DNA of 40,091 nt from Synergistaceae bacterium (lineage in GTDB: Bacteria; Synergistota; Synergistia; Synergistales; Synergistaceae), in assembly GCA_030533085.1 (NCBI GenBank), contig JAUNJZ010000023.1, positions 1 through 40,091 of the forward strand, read 5' to 3'. The position numbers were made by a program, and so were the translations under genes. This document shows positions 9,323 through 17,844 of the stretch, in pieces (the stretch's first letter is position 1; each line of letters opens with the position of its first letter). A model generated the notes under the pieces. It was not told the DNA's origin. It did not search any database and was given only the letters and a program-made list of their open reading frames with translations.

Positions 9323-9425
9323 GCTTTTTATTCTATAGTGCGGAATCATCGCTTTCAACAGATAATTTTCTTAAAGCGTCCGCTACGGAACAATTCTTTT
9401 GATTTGTACGAAAGGAGTGTTTAAG

Positions 9426-10046
9426 ATGGACAGGAGACAAAAGAAGACAAGAGCCGCGATTTTCGAAGCCTTTGGAAAGCTGTTGTCGTCAAAGAGTTAT
9501 TCAAAAATTACCGTGCAGGAGATCATCGACGCTGCAAATGTCGGCCGCGCGACCTTTTATGCGCACTTTGAAACGAAGGATTTTCTGCTGAAAGAAATGT
9601 GTGCGGATTTATTTGAGCATGTTTTTTCAGCTGCGCCCACTGCTGAGAGCAGCCACGATTTTTCGCTCGCGGGAGGCGAGCCGCGCGCTATTATCACGCA
9701 CATCCTCTACCACTTAAGGGACAGCGATAAAAACATCATAGGCATTTTAAGCTGTGAGAGCGGCGAATTGTTTCTTTGCTTTTTCCGGCAATATCTTCGC
9801 GAATTGACGGCGGCATATCTTTTAAGCGCTGCAAGCTGTAAAAACGCGGAAATCCCCTTGGACTTTCTGATCAATCATGTCTCGTGCGGCTTTGTCGGCA
9901 TGATTCAATGGTGGATAAAAAATAATTTGAAGGAGACGCCTGAAGAGCTTGCCGGATATTTTATGTCTGTAATCGCCCCCGCAATCCGTTCAGGGGAAGA
10001 GGTCAGAGAGCCTGACGCGGGAGAGGAAGGCACGACCTGTATATAA
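9426..10046 (+). CDS. TetR/AcrR-family transcriptional regulator
   Basis: A DNA-binding regulator of 206 aa. The N-terminal helix-turn-helix spans about residues 8-55 (KITVQEIIDAANVGRATFYAHF), the standard TetR pattern, followed by a helical ligand-binding domain (to about 190) that I cannot assign to a subfamily. The ATG at 9426 was chosen because AAGGAG lies about 9 nt upstream; the reading frame extends to 9399 without another good start. It is divergent from the P-type ATPase, so it probably represses that gene and itself. Two cysteines (C112 region and C134 region) could allow metal or redox sensing, but this is not demonstrated by the sequence. Confidence 0.82.
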   Translation: MDRRQKKTRAAIFEAFGKLLSSKSYSKITVQEIIDAANVGRATFYAHFETKDFLLKEMCADLFEHVFSAAPTAESSHDFSLAGGEPRAIITHILYHLRDSDKNIIGILSCESGELFLCFFRQYLRELTAAYLLSAASCKNAEIPLDFLINHVSCGFVGMIQWWIKNNLKETPEELAGYFMSVIAPAIRSGEEVREPDAGEEGTTCI

Positions 10047-10149
10047 AGACAATCGGCGCAGCCGAAGCCGCGCCGTCTTCTGGAAACGATTCCGACCGTT
10101 TTATTGAGCCGTCGGCATCTATTCCATGTTTTTCCTCAGCCAGCGATAT

Positions 10150-10629
10150 TCACTGAAGCTGTGGATTCGCAGTCTGTCTGATTGGATCTATCGAGCGCTC
10201 CGTCACAGGCGACGACAGCACGATCGCCGTTGTCGTCATGCCGCAGCTTCCCATTTTGCTGATAACCTCTTCAAGATGGCCTACCGACGAGACTGCCACC
10301 TTTAATATCACGCCGTCGCTTCCGGTCAGGTGATGGCATTCCAGCACCTCCGGTATCTCTTTGGCCAGCTCGTCCGCCTGCGCTAGGAATGATACCGCTA
10401 TCGAGAGGCGTATGTAAGCCATTATCGGATATCCGATGCGCGACTGGTCTATGACGGCGCGATAGCCGAGTATTATCCCCGCCTCTTCCATACGGCGGAC
10501 ACGCTCCGCTACAGCCGGCGAGGAGAGCCCCACCCTCCTGCCGAGCTCGTTGAAAGATATCCTTCCCTCTTCCTGCAAGATCCTGAGTATCTGTCTCCCA
10601 ATATCATCAAGCAATTTGTTGCTGAGCAC
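10150..10629 (-). CDS. Lrp/AsnC-family transcriptional regulator
   Basis: A regulator of about 159 aa with the classic two-part layout: an N-terminal AsnC-type winged helix (LDDIGRQILRILQEEGRISFNELGRRVGLSSPAVAERVRRMEE read in two pieces, residues about 6-48) and a C-terminal RAM ligand-binding domain with LECHHLTGSDGVILKV. Such proteins sense amino acids. Two GTG codons (10632 and 10629) are possible starts; I chose the second because the GGGGGA ribosome site is 6 nt away rather than 3. It is transcribed the same way as carAB, but a terminator separates them. A TATAAT is present upstream without a good -35 box. Confidence 0.88.
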   Translation of the reverse strand: MLSNKLLDDIGRQILRILQEEGRISFNELGRRVGLSSPAVAERVRRMEEAGIILGYRAVIDQSRIGYPIMAYIRLSIAVSFLAQADELAKEIPEVLECHHLTGSDGVILKVAVSSVGHLEEVISKMGSCGMTTTAIVLSSPVTERSIDPIRQTANPQLQ

Positions 10630-10739
10630 CACAAATCCCCCTATCCCTCTCTGTAAAAAAAAGCTTTTTGAGACTTCTCTGTTATTATATTAAGCCATAA
10701 CTAAAAAAAATGGAATAGTTGGAAAAGAATTTTATGCAA

Positions 10740-10783
10740 GAAAGCGCCGGTTTCGCCATCTTGCGGCGGATACCGGCGCTTTC
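10740..10783 (-). terminator. Terminator of carAB
   Basis: Two 12-bp perfect arms (GAAAGCGCCGGT and ACCGGCGCTTTC) enclose a smaller nested stem (CGCC / GGCG). On the minus strand the hairpin is followed by TTGCATAAAATTCTTTT. It lies 26 nt after the carB stop. Confidence 0.75.
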
Positions 10784-10808
10784 GCGCGCTGCCAGAGCTT
10801 TATTTTTT

Positions 10809-13800
10809 TCAGCGGTTTCCGGTGAGCCCCGCCGCGACCGCCCAGGCGGCCGCTATTGAGTGTAGGCAGGGGGTATTCGCGGCGCAGGCATGTTTTCTTA
10901 TTGCCGCGCCGTCGGCCATATGTCCTTCGCTGCCTCCCGGAATGTTGAGAACCAGATCCCATTCCCCGGCGCGCAGCCGCTGGACAAGCTCTTCGCGATC
11001 CACCGCGCTCGCGGCGATCCCCCACTTTTTAAGATATGCCGCTGTCCCCTCCGTGGCGTCCACAGACCAGCCGAGCATGGAAAACTGCGAGGCCACAGGC
11101 ATGGCGTCCGCCTTTTCGCTGTCGGCTATGCTCATGAGAATACGCCCCGCCGACGGCGGCTCCCAGCCTGAACCTTTGAGCGCGTCGAGTATCGCCTCCG
11201 AAAGGTTGTCCGCAACTCCTAGGCTCTCTCCGGTGGACATCATTCTCGGCCCCAGCTTAGGGTCGAGGCCGGGGAGCTTGTCATTTGAGAATACCGGAAC
11301 CTTGACGCTCCATTGGCCAGTCTCCGGATAAAGCCCCGTGCCGTAGGGCATGTCGCGCAGGCGTTCGCCCAGCGCCAGCCCCACCGCTATGTCTATAACC
11401 GGCAGTCTTGATATCTTGCTCACTATGGGAACGGTGCGGCTGGCGCGCGGGTTGGCCTCTATTATCCAGAAGACGCCGCCGCGCAGCACGAACTGTATAT
11501 TGAGAAGTCCGTGTATATCCAGCTCCTTTGATATGACCCTTACGAAATTCAGCACTTCGTTCTGCTGCTCCTTTGTAAGGGAATAGCTGGGGAATACCGC
11601 TATCGAGTCGCCGGAGTGTATGCCCGATGGGTCTATATGCTCAAATATGCCGGGAATCAGCACATCTTCGCCGTCGCATATCGCGTCGCATTCAAATTCG
11701 CGTCCGGCCAGGAACTGATCGACCATGACCTTCTGACCCGGCACGGCCTCGAATGCCTCTTTAAGCACCGCCGTGAGCGCCCTTTCGCCGTAGACCGCTT
11801 TCATCGCGACGCCTCCTATGACGAAGCTTGGGCGCACCATGAGCGGATAGCCAAGCCGCTTTGCGACGTCCAGAGCCTCTTCGACGGAGGCGACGTCCAC
11901 CCCCTCCGGCTCCGGCACTCCTATTCTTGAGAGAAGACGGGAAAACTTTCCCCTGTCCTCCGCCGCGTCTATAACGGCGGCGTCAGGGCCGAAGAGTTTT
12001 ATCCCCTCGCGCGCGAGGTCAAGGCCGAGGCGCAGCGAAGTCTGCCCGCCGAAGCAGGCGAATACCCCCGCCGCATCTTCGCGGCGAAGCACCGGGAGCG
12101 TGTCGTCCACAGTCAGCGGTTCAAGGTACAGCGCGTCTGAAATATCGTGGTCGGTGCTCACCGTTTCAGGATTGACGTTCATCATTATCGCGCGTATGCC
12201 GCGGCGGCGCAGCGCCTCTACAGCCTTTACGCAGCAGTAGTCAAACTCCACACCCTGCGCTATGCGTATAGGGCCGGAGCCGAGCACCGCGATGCCGCCG
12301 CTGTGCTTTTCGTAGGGGTCGTCCACGCTTCCCGCCGCGCCGTAGTAATAGCCGGAGCCTGAGGGGAACTCGCCGGCGCAGCCGTCCACCTCGCGGTATC
12401 CTGCGGCGCAGCCTTCCTCTTTCAGTATCCTCTCTATCTCTTCCTTTGGAAGCCCCGCCGCGCGCGCCATCTGGCTGACGGTGAAGCCCTTCAGCGCGGC
12501 GCTGACGATATTTCCGTTCACCGCTCCATCCTCTTCCAGATACTTTTCCGCAAGCTGAATCGCGTTGAGCTGTTCTATGAAGTAACGGCGTATGTGGGTG
12601 CGGCGCGCCATTTCTTCCACGGTAGCGGAACTGCGGCGCAGCAGCTCTGTTATTGCTTCAAGCCTGAGATTTGTCGGGGTGTTCACCTGCTCCCAGAGGC
12701 GGCGCGTCTCCCAGCCGCGCATCGTCCTGTCGGGCAGCTCGCGGCCTCGGGCAACGGAGCGAAAAGCCTTGACAAGCGCCTGCGCGAAGTTGGAGCCTAT
12801 GGCGAGCACCTCTCCGGTCGCTTTCATCCTGGGGCCGAGGGCCGGATCCGCCTGCGGGAAGCTGTCGAAGGGCCATGACGGAACCTTTACCGCCACATAG
12901 TCAAGCGCCGGCTCTGACAGGGCGCTGCCCGCGCCGGTGACGGGATTTGCCATTTCAGTCAGCTCAAGGCCGAGAGCTATCTTTGCCGCCATGCGCGCTA
13001 TCGGATATCCTGTAGCCTTGCTCGCGAGGGCGCTCGAACGGCTGGCGCGCGGGTTGACCTCTATGACATAGTATTCCTCTCCATCCGGCGAAAGGGCGAA
13101 CTGCACATTGCAGGCCCCGCGGATATCCAGCACATCCACTATTTTCAGCGCGGCGGTGCGGAGCATCTGCCATTCCTTATCCGTGAGCGTCAGCGTCGGG
13201 GAGGCTACGATGGAATCCCCCGTATGAACGCCCATCGGGTCTATATTTTCCATGCCGCAGACGGCGAGCGTGTTTCCCGCGCCGTCGCGCACGACCTCTA
13301 TCTCTATCTCATGCCAGCCCTCCAGATAGCGCTCTATCAGCGCGCGTCCGACCGGGGAGGCGGTGAGCGCGTCCTCCGTCTGAACGACGAAGCTCTCCAC
13401 GCTGCGAACTACGGAATTCCCGCTGCCGCCAAGGGTGAAGTCAGGGCGCAGTATCAGCGGGAGCGGCGTTCTGAGGGCAAATTCCTGAGCCTCCGCGACC
13501 GAGGATATGCCGCGGCTGGCGATTATGGGCTGCCGCGCTGCGAGCATCGCCCTGCGGAACGGCTCGCGCGCCTCCGCTCGCTCTATCGCCTCCGGCTGAG
13601 TGCCGAGCACGCGGCATTTATAGCGGCGCCACAACCCCAGCTTTTCACAGGTCATGCAGAGATTCAGCCCCGTCTGGCCGCCAAGCGTGGCGACAACGCC
13701 GTCGGGGCGGTGCTCCTTCAAGATCTCCTCAACAACGTGCGGCAGCAGCGGGCGTATATATACATAATCGGCGACGGAGTTATCCGTCTGAATAGTGGCA

Positions 13801-13949
13801 GGGTTGCTGTTGAGCAGTATCACGCCGCAGCCCTCTTCTTTAAGGGCGCGGCAGGCCTGAGTGCCGGCGTAGTCAAATTCCGCCGCCTGTCCTATCTTTA
13901 TCGGCCCCGAGCCGAGCACGAGAACCTTTTTTATCGTCGCGTCTCTCAT
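10809..13949 (-). CDS. carB: Carbamoyl phosphate synthase, large subunit
   Basis: Makes carbamoyl phosphate from bicarbonate, ammonia (delivered from CarA) and two ATP, for pyrimidines and arginine. The 1046-aa protein shows the internal duplication of the family: each half begins with a GSGPI(K/R)I(G/A)Q nucleotide-binding segment (VLGSGPIKIGQAAEFDYAG near residue 10; VLGSGPIRIAQGVEFDY near the middle), each with an ATP-grasp domain ending in EVNPRASRSS or EANPRASRTV. The C-terminal allosteric domain is short. The start codon overlaps the carA stop as ATGA, so the two are translated together. Confidence 0.97.
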   Translation of the reverse strand: MRDATIKKVLVLGSGPIKIGQAAEFDYAGTQACRALKEEGCGVILLNSNPATIQTDNSVADYVYIRPLLPHVVEEILKEHRPDGVVATLGGQTGLNLCMTCEKLGLWRRYKCRVLGTQPEAIERAEAREPFRRAMLAARQPIIASRGISSVAEAQEFALRTPLPLILRPDFTLGGSGNSVVRSVESFVVQTEDALTASPVGRALIERYLEGWHEIEIEVVRDGAGNTLAVCGMENIDPMGVHTGDSIVASPTLTLTDKEWQMLRTAALKIVDVLDIRGACNVQFALSPDGEEYYVIEVNPRASRSSALASKATGYPIARMAAKIALGLELTEMANPVTGAGSALSEPALDYVAVKVPSWPFDSFPQADPALGPRMKATGEVLAIGSNFAQALVKAFRSVARGRELPDRTMRGWETRRLWEQVNTPTNLRLEAITELLRRSSATVEEMARRTHIRRYFIEQLNAIQLAEKYLEEDGAVNGNIVSAALKGFTVSQMARAAGLPKEEIERILKEEGCAAGYREVDGCAGEFPSGSGYYYGAAGSVDDPYEKHSGGIAVLGSGPIRIAQGVEFDYCCVKAVEALRRRGIRAIMMNVNPETVSTDHDISDALYLEPLTVDDTLPVLRREDAAGVFACFGGQTSLRLGLDLAREGIKLFGPDAAVIDAAEDRGKFSRLLSRIGVPEPEGVDVASVEEALDVAKRLGYPLMVRPSFVIGGVAMKAVYGERALTAVLKEAFEAVPGQKVMVDQFLAGREFECDAICDGEDVLIPGIFEHIDPSGIHSGDSIAVFPSYSLTKEQQNEVLNFVRVISKELDIHGLLNIQFVLRGGVFWIIEANPRASRTVPIVSKISRLPVIDIAVGLALGERLRDMPYGTGLYPETGQWSVKVPVFSNDKLPGLDPKLGPRMMSTGESLGVADNLSEAILDALKGSGWEPPSAGRILMSIADSEKADAMPVASQFSMLGWSVDATEGTAAYLKKWGIAASAVDREELVQRLRAGEWDLVLNIPGGSEGHMADGAAIRKHACAANTPCLHSIAAAWAVAAGLTGNR

Positions 13950-15016
13950 TCTCTTTCACCTTTTTTTTCTGTTTTTTCCGCTTTTATTCTCTCGATGAAA
14001 TTGTCGAAAATATATGAGGCGTCTTCCGGCCCCGGCGAGGCCTCCGGATGAAACTGCACGCTGAGAGCGTCGAATCTCCTGTGACGCAGCCCCTCTACTG
14101 TGCCGTCGCCAAGGTGGCTGTAGGCGACCTCAAGCTCCGTGCCGCGCAGGCTCTCCGCGTCCACCGCGTACTGGTGATTCTGACTGGTAAGGAGGCCGCG
14201 CCCCGTGGCCGTCTCCATAACCGGCTGATTCGCCCCCCTGTGGCCGAAGGGCAGCTTCTTCGTCGCCGCCCCGCAGGCGCGCGCGAGAAGCTGATTTCCA
14301 AGACATACGCCGAGAATCGGCAGACGGCCGATCATCTTTGAAATCTCCCGCGCCTCCGCGTCAAGAACGGCAGGGTCTCCCGGCCCGTTGCTGAGAAGAA
14401 TGCCGTGCGCTCCGCTGGAAAGCACAGTCTCCGCCGTGGTATCGTTGGGGAAACGGATAACGCGGCAGCCGCGCCGCTCCATGCTCCTTATAATATTCTC
14501 CTTCACGCCGTAATCCATCACGGCGACAGTTATATCCCCCTCCCCGCTCACAAGCGTCTCCTTGCAGGAGACCTCGCTTACCAGCGTCGGGGGCAGTTCC
14601 GCGCTCTGAGGGGGCGTCGGCTCGTAATCCAGCCGTCCCATCATCGAGCCGCTTTCGCGGATCTTTAATATAAGCTGACGCGTATCTATGCCGGAAATTA
14701 TTGGGCGCTCATTCTCCGCCATCCAGCGGCCTAAACTTTCAAAGCGTCCGAATTCCGTTTCGTCGAGGTGAGTGACGAGCGCCGCCCGTACCCAGGCGCG
14801 CCTTCCTTCGAGATTTTCACAGTCCACGCCGTATATCCCTATCGGCGGAAAGGCAAATACCACTATCTGACCGTTGTACGATGGATCCGTCAGGGTCTGC
14901 GGATATCCGCACGAGGCCGTTGTAAAAACCACCTCGCCCTCGACAGGGGCGCTCAGCTCTCCCTTTCCGCGCCACACCGTTCCGTCGCTCAGTGTCAGAT
15001 AAACCGTTTTCTTCAT
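13946..15016 (-). CDS. carA: Carbamoyl phosphate synthase, small (glutaminase) subunit
   Basis: Hydrolyses glutamine and channels ammonia to CarB. The 356-aa protein has the N-terminal CarA domain (LSDGTVWRGKG, FTTASCGYPQTLTDPSY) and a C-terminal class I glutamine amidotransferase domain with the nucleophile Cys in GVCLGNQLLARACGA and the His-Glu in VQFHPEASPGP. A longer frame begins at 15154, but the extension reads as upstream promoter DNA; I chose the ATG at 15016, where family homology starts, with GGAG 5 nt before it and AAAGGAG further up. First gene of the carAB operon, driven by the promoter at 15111-15138. Confidence 0.96.
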   Translation of the reverse strand: MKKTVYLTLSDGTVWRGKGELSAPVEGEVVFTTASCGYPQTLTDPSYNGQIVVFAFPPIGIYGVDCENLEGRRAWVRAALVTHLDETEFGRFESLGRWMAENERPIISGIDTRQLILKIRESGSMMGRLDYEPTPPQSAELPPTLVSEVSCKETLVSGEGDITVAVMDYGVKENIIRSMERRGCRVIRFPNDTTAETVLSSGAHGILLSNGPGDPAVLDAEAREISKMIGRLPILGVCLGNQLLARACGAATKKLPFGHRGANQPVMETATGRGLLTSQNHQYAVDAESLRGTELEVAYSHLGDGTVEGLRHRRFDALSVQFHPEASPGPEDASYIFDNFIERIKAEKTEKKGERE

Positions 15017-15110
15017 ATAACTCCGCACTCCTTTTGCGGTAAACGAAAATAAACTGAAATTTATGTTTTGTTTATTTTTCAATTTTACCATCCGTTCAAA
15101 GTTCCAGTGT

Positions 15111-15138
15111 ATTATAGCCGTTACCGCGAAAAGGTCAA
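15111..15138 (-). promoter_or_regulatory. Predicted sigma70 promoter of carAB
   Basis: On the minus strand TTGACC is followed after 16 nt by TATAAT. The start of transcription would be near 15104, giving a leader of about 90 nt. I see no clear attenuator or riboswitch in that AT-rich leader. Confidence 0.7.
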
Positions 15139-15250
15139 GCCCCCAGAAAAACATTTTTTCTTGTTACAGCAAATGTTCAATCGGTTGCACAATACAACGC
15201 CGCCGCTATGGTTTATAATGGCGCTGCGAAGGGAAGGAGAGGATAGGCTG

Positions 15251-15736
15251 ATGGAATACAGCTTCGGGCCGCTTATCTGCGAAAGCTCAAAAATTCTGAT
15301 TCTCGGCTCCCTGCCTGGGGTGCGTTCACTGGCGGAGGGGCGCTACTACGCGCATCCGCGGAACTTATTCTGGCCTCTCATCTACGGCCAATGGCAAATG
15401 AAGCCGCCGGAAAGCTTCGACGAGCGATACCGCTTCATCCTCGAACATGAGCTGGCCCTCTGGGACGTTATAGGCTGCGCGCGGCGCGAGGGAAGCCTTG
15501 ACGGAAACATCCGCGACGAACGCCCTAACGACATTCCCTCCCTGCTCCGCGGACATCCCTCGCTGTCGCTGATTCTCTTCAACGGCGCTTACGCCTTCGC
15601 TAAATACAAAAAATACTTCGGCGAGCCGGATATCCCTTACAGAAAGCTGCTCTCTACCAGCCCGGCCTGCGCCGGAAGGGACAGGGAGCGGGAGCTGATG
15701 TGGCGCGGCGCGCTGAGCCTCGCGGGCGAAGCGTGA
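15251..15736 (+). CDS. Family 6 uracil-DNA glycosylase fold protein (hypoxanthine-DNA glycosylase type)
   Basis: A base-excision repair enzyme of the uracil-DNA glycosylase superfamily; the closest subfamily I recognise is DNA-deoxyinosine glycosylase (UDG family 6). The 161-aa protein has the N-terminal loop GSLPGVRSLAEG followed by YYAHPRNLFWPL, the family hallmark, and a C-terminal STSPA segment in place of the usual HPSP-type motif. The start at 15251 has GAGGA 7 nt upstream; the frame continues to 15068 but that part overlaps the carA promoter region. A TATAAT at 15214-15219 may be its -10 box, with no good -35. Divergent from carAB. Confidence 0.85.
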   Translation: MEYSFGPLICESSKILILGSLPGVRSLAEGRYYAHPRNLFWPLIYGQWQMKPPESFDERYRFILEHELALWDVIGCARREGSLDGNIRDERPNDIPSLLRGHPSLSLILFNGAYAFAKYKKYFGEPDIPYRKLLSTSPACAGRDRERELMWRGALSLAGEA

Positions 15737-15783
15737 GGCTCCGACCGCCCCTGCCGCTCTCCACAGCCGAAAAAGCACAAAAA

Positions 15784-15810
15784 AAAAGCCGGAGCGAGGC
15801 TCCGGCTTTT
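15784..15810. terminator. Bidirectional terminator
   Basis: A perfect 12-bp stem (AAAAGCCGGAGC / GCTCCGGCTTTT) with a GAG loop lies between the convergent glycosylase and lat genes, with A/T runs on both sides. Confidence 0.9.
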
Positions 15811-15841
15811 GGCGTTTTTGTAACCTGCGGCCTGCGCGCGT

Positions 15842-17209
15842 TTATTTCTTGAATACTTCCTGCGCGGCCTTGCGGGAGATTTCGATTCCAAGCTGCAAGT
15901 CCTCAAGAGGAACATTCAGCGCTGGGCGGAAGCGGACTGTATTGCTGCCGCAGCCGAGGATGAGCATGTTCTGCTTATGGCAGGCGGCGAGGAACTTGTC
16001 GCGCAGCTCTGGGCAGCAGATATCATAGGCGCACATGAGCCCCTTGCCGCGGACATTGCGGATATATCCGGGGAATTCGGCTTCCAGCTCTTTGAGGCCG
16101 GCATAAAGCGCGGGGCCGGCGACATTGCTTACATAGTCAAGGACCTTGTCGTCGCGGTATATTTCAAGATATCTCTGCGCGCGAACCATGTCCACGACCG
16201 TGCCGCCCCATGTTGAGTTGATGCGGCTGGATACTTTGAAGCAGTTTTTCTCCACCTCGTCAACGCGCGGCCCGGCGACAAGCCCGCATATCTGAGCCTT
16301 CTTACCGAATGAGAAGATGTCCGGCTTCACAGGGGCGTGATGCTGCCAGGCCCACATCTTGCCTGTGATGCCCATGCCGCACTGCACTTCGTCGAAGATA
16401 AGCAGCATTTCATTTTCGTCGCAAATCTGGCGCAGCTTCTGGAAGAACTCGGTGCGGAAATGGTTGTCCCCGCCCTCGCCCTGTATCGTCTCGATAATGA
16501 CGGCCGCGACGCCGTCCGGATCGTCCATCAGCACCTGCTTGATCTGCTTGATAGCCTGAGCTTCGAGCCACTCTACCTCGCCGATATGCTCTTCAAGCGG
16601 GAAGGTGATTTTCGGGTTGATAATGCGCGGCCATTCGGTGAATTTGGCAAAGCGCTGATGCTTGTTCGGGTCGTTCGTGTTCGTGACGGAAAGCGTGTAG
16701 CCGCTGCGTCCGTGGAAAGCCTCGTTGAAGTGCATGATCTTCGTGCCCTTGCGTCCGTTGTAGGCTTCGCCGGGGGTGATTTTGCCCTTCTGCATCAGCT
16801 TCTGAACCTTCCAGTCCATCGCTACCTTGAAGGTGTTCTCTACCGCGAGCGTACCGTAGTCGATGAAGAATGTGTGCTCGTAACCCTCGGGTACCGCGAC
16901 CTCGCCGAATGTCTTGATGAACTCGGCCATCTCCTGAGTATAAATATCGGAGTTAGCGACCTTGTTGATGGCTGCGCGGAAGATCTTTTCCTTAAACTCG
17001 GGATTGTCAAGCTTCGGATGATTCATTCCGAAGGGGGACGAAGCAAAGAATGTGTAGAAATCCAGCCAATTGGCTCCCGACGCTGAGTCGATTATGTGGC
17101 TTCCCTTCGACTGCTCCATATCGATGACGATATCGAATCCGTCACGGAGAAGCAGCTTCTCAATCGTTGAAAATACATCTTTCGGCGCTACTGAGCAATT
17201 TGATGGCAT
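15842..17209 (-). CDS. lat: L-lysine 6-transaminase
   Basis: A pyridoxal-phosphate enzyme (class III aminotransferase fold) that moves the epsilon-amino group of lysine to 2-oxoglutarate, giving 2-aminoadipate semialdehyde (which cyclises to piperideine-6-carboxylate) and glutamate. The 455-aa sequence matches the Lat family length. Visible features: HFNEAFHGRSGYTLS (about 160-174), ETIQGEGGDNHFR (240-252), the cofactor-contacting IFDEVQCGMG (D273, Q276) and the PLP lysine in FSFGKKAQICG (K303 or K304). GGAGG lies 8 nt before the ATG. The 209-nt gap upstream, to ykgJ, is AT-rich with TTGATT and TAAACT 17 nt apart as a weak promoter candidate. It fits the amino-acid-fermenting lifestyle. Confidence 0.93.
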   Translation of the reverse strand: MPSNCSVAPKDVFSTIEKLLLRDGFDIVIDMEQSKGSHIIDSASGANWLDFYTFFASSPFGMNHPKLDNPEFKEKIFRAAINKVANSDIYTQEMAEFIKTFGEVAVPEGYEHTFFIDYGTLAVENTFKVAMDWKVQKLMQKGKITPGEAYNGRKGTKIMHFNEAFHGRSGYTLSVTNTNDPNKHQRFAKFTEWPRIINPKITFPLEEHIGEVEWLEAQAIKQIKQVLMDDPDGVAAVIIETIQGEGGDNHFRTEFFQKLRQICDENEMLLIFDEVQCGMGITGKMWAWQHHAPVKPDIFSFGKKAQICGLVAGPRVDEVEKNCFKVSSRINSTWGGTVVDMVRAQRYLEIYRDDKVLDYVSNVAGPALYAGLKELEAEFPGYIRNVRGKGLMCAYDICCPELRDKFLAACHKQNMLILGCGSNTVRFRPALNVPLEDLQLGIEISRKAAQEVFKK

Positions 17210-17418
17210 GTGAAGAACCTCCTCGAGTATTTGTGTACTTGTTTGGGAACTTGGTTCAATTATCTTTTCCTCGCATATATAAGTTTACAGGCAGTGCGCT
17301 CTAAAATCAAGAATCAATTTCCAGAATACGACAGCCAATTCATATCGATTTGCGCCGCAAAAAACAGCGCTTTTTTAATAAAATTCCGACTGTTCGACCT
17401 TTTCTTGTCATATTTTCC

Positions 17419-17844
17419 CTACAAACCGGCCGCAAGCGGCAAATTCAGGAATCTTTTTATCAGCTCTGGCGGATAATATTTTCCTTTATTCATTCCTGGA
17501 CATAAATCCATGTAATAATTCCAAATCTTTTTATCTTTCAGCATTGACGGCCAGAATGGGAAAAGACGGCATTGCAGAGGTCGAACTTTGTAAATCTTAC
17601 AGCGCATGGAGTTTCGTTCAAAAAAATAGCAGTCATAATTTTCCCTCTCCCTCACGCTGTATCCGCCGTCAACGCGCGTCAGGTATTCCTGCCGGAGAGC
17701 GGCCCCGTCAATACCAAGCTCCCTCGCGACAGCGGCGCGTTCCGCCGCCGTCATCCAGACGAAGCCCGGCGCGCCTCCGCAGCAGCGGCCGCAGCCGGCG
17801 CACTGGAAATATATCCCGCTTTCCTCCCACCAGTAACGGCGCAT
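17419..17844 (-). CDS. YkgJ-family cysteine cluster protein (putative metal-chelating)
   Basis: A small protein (141 aa) of the YkgJ family (PF03692), predicted to bind zinc or an iron-sulfur cluster through conserved cysteines. Visible cysteines: CAGCGRCCGG at residues 15-24, C72 in NYDCYFF, and further ones in CKIYKVRPLQCRLFPFW and near DLCPG, the family pattern. The cellular role is unknown. Its ATG shares one base with the mreB stop codon (TAATG), so it is translationally coupled to mreB; this neighbour is unusual for the family in my experience and may hint at a link to the cell envelope. Confidence 0.85.
   Translation of the reverse strand: MRRYWWEESGIYFQCAGCGRCCGGAPGFVWMTAAERAAVARELGIDGAALRQEYLTRVDGGYSVRERENYDCYFFERNSMRCKIYKVRPLQCRLFPFWPSMLKDKKIWNYYMDLCPGMNKGKYYPPELIKRFLNLPLAAGL

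Noticed and set aside
13224-14051. 275-aa plus-strand frame
   Set aside because: Antisense to carB and the end of carA, without recognisable domains.
15017-15110. Riboswitch or pyrimidine attenuator in the carA leader
   Set aside because: The leader is AT-rich, short and without a convincing terminator/antiterminator pair.
15068-15250. N-terminal extension of the DNA glycosylase
   Set aside because: It overlaps the carA promoter and lacks family similarity; a good ribosome site precedes the ATG at 15251.
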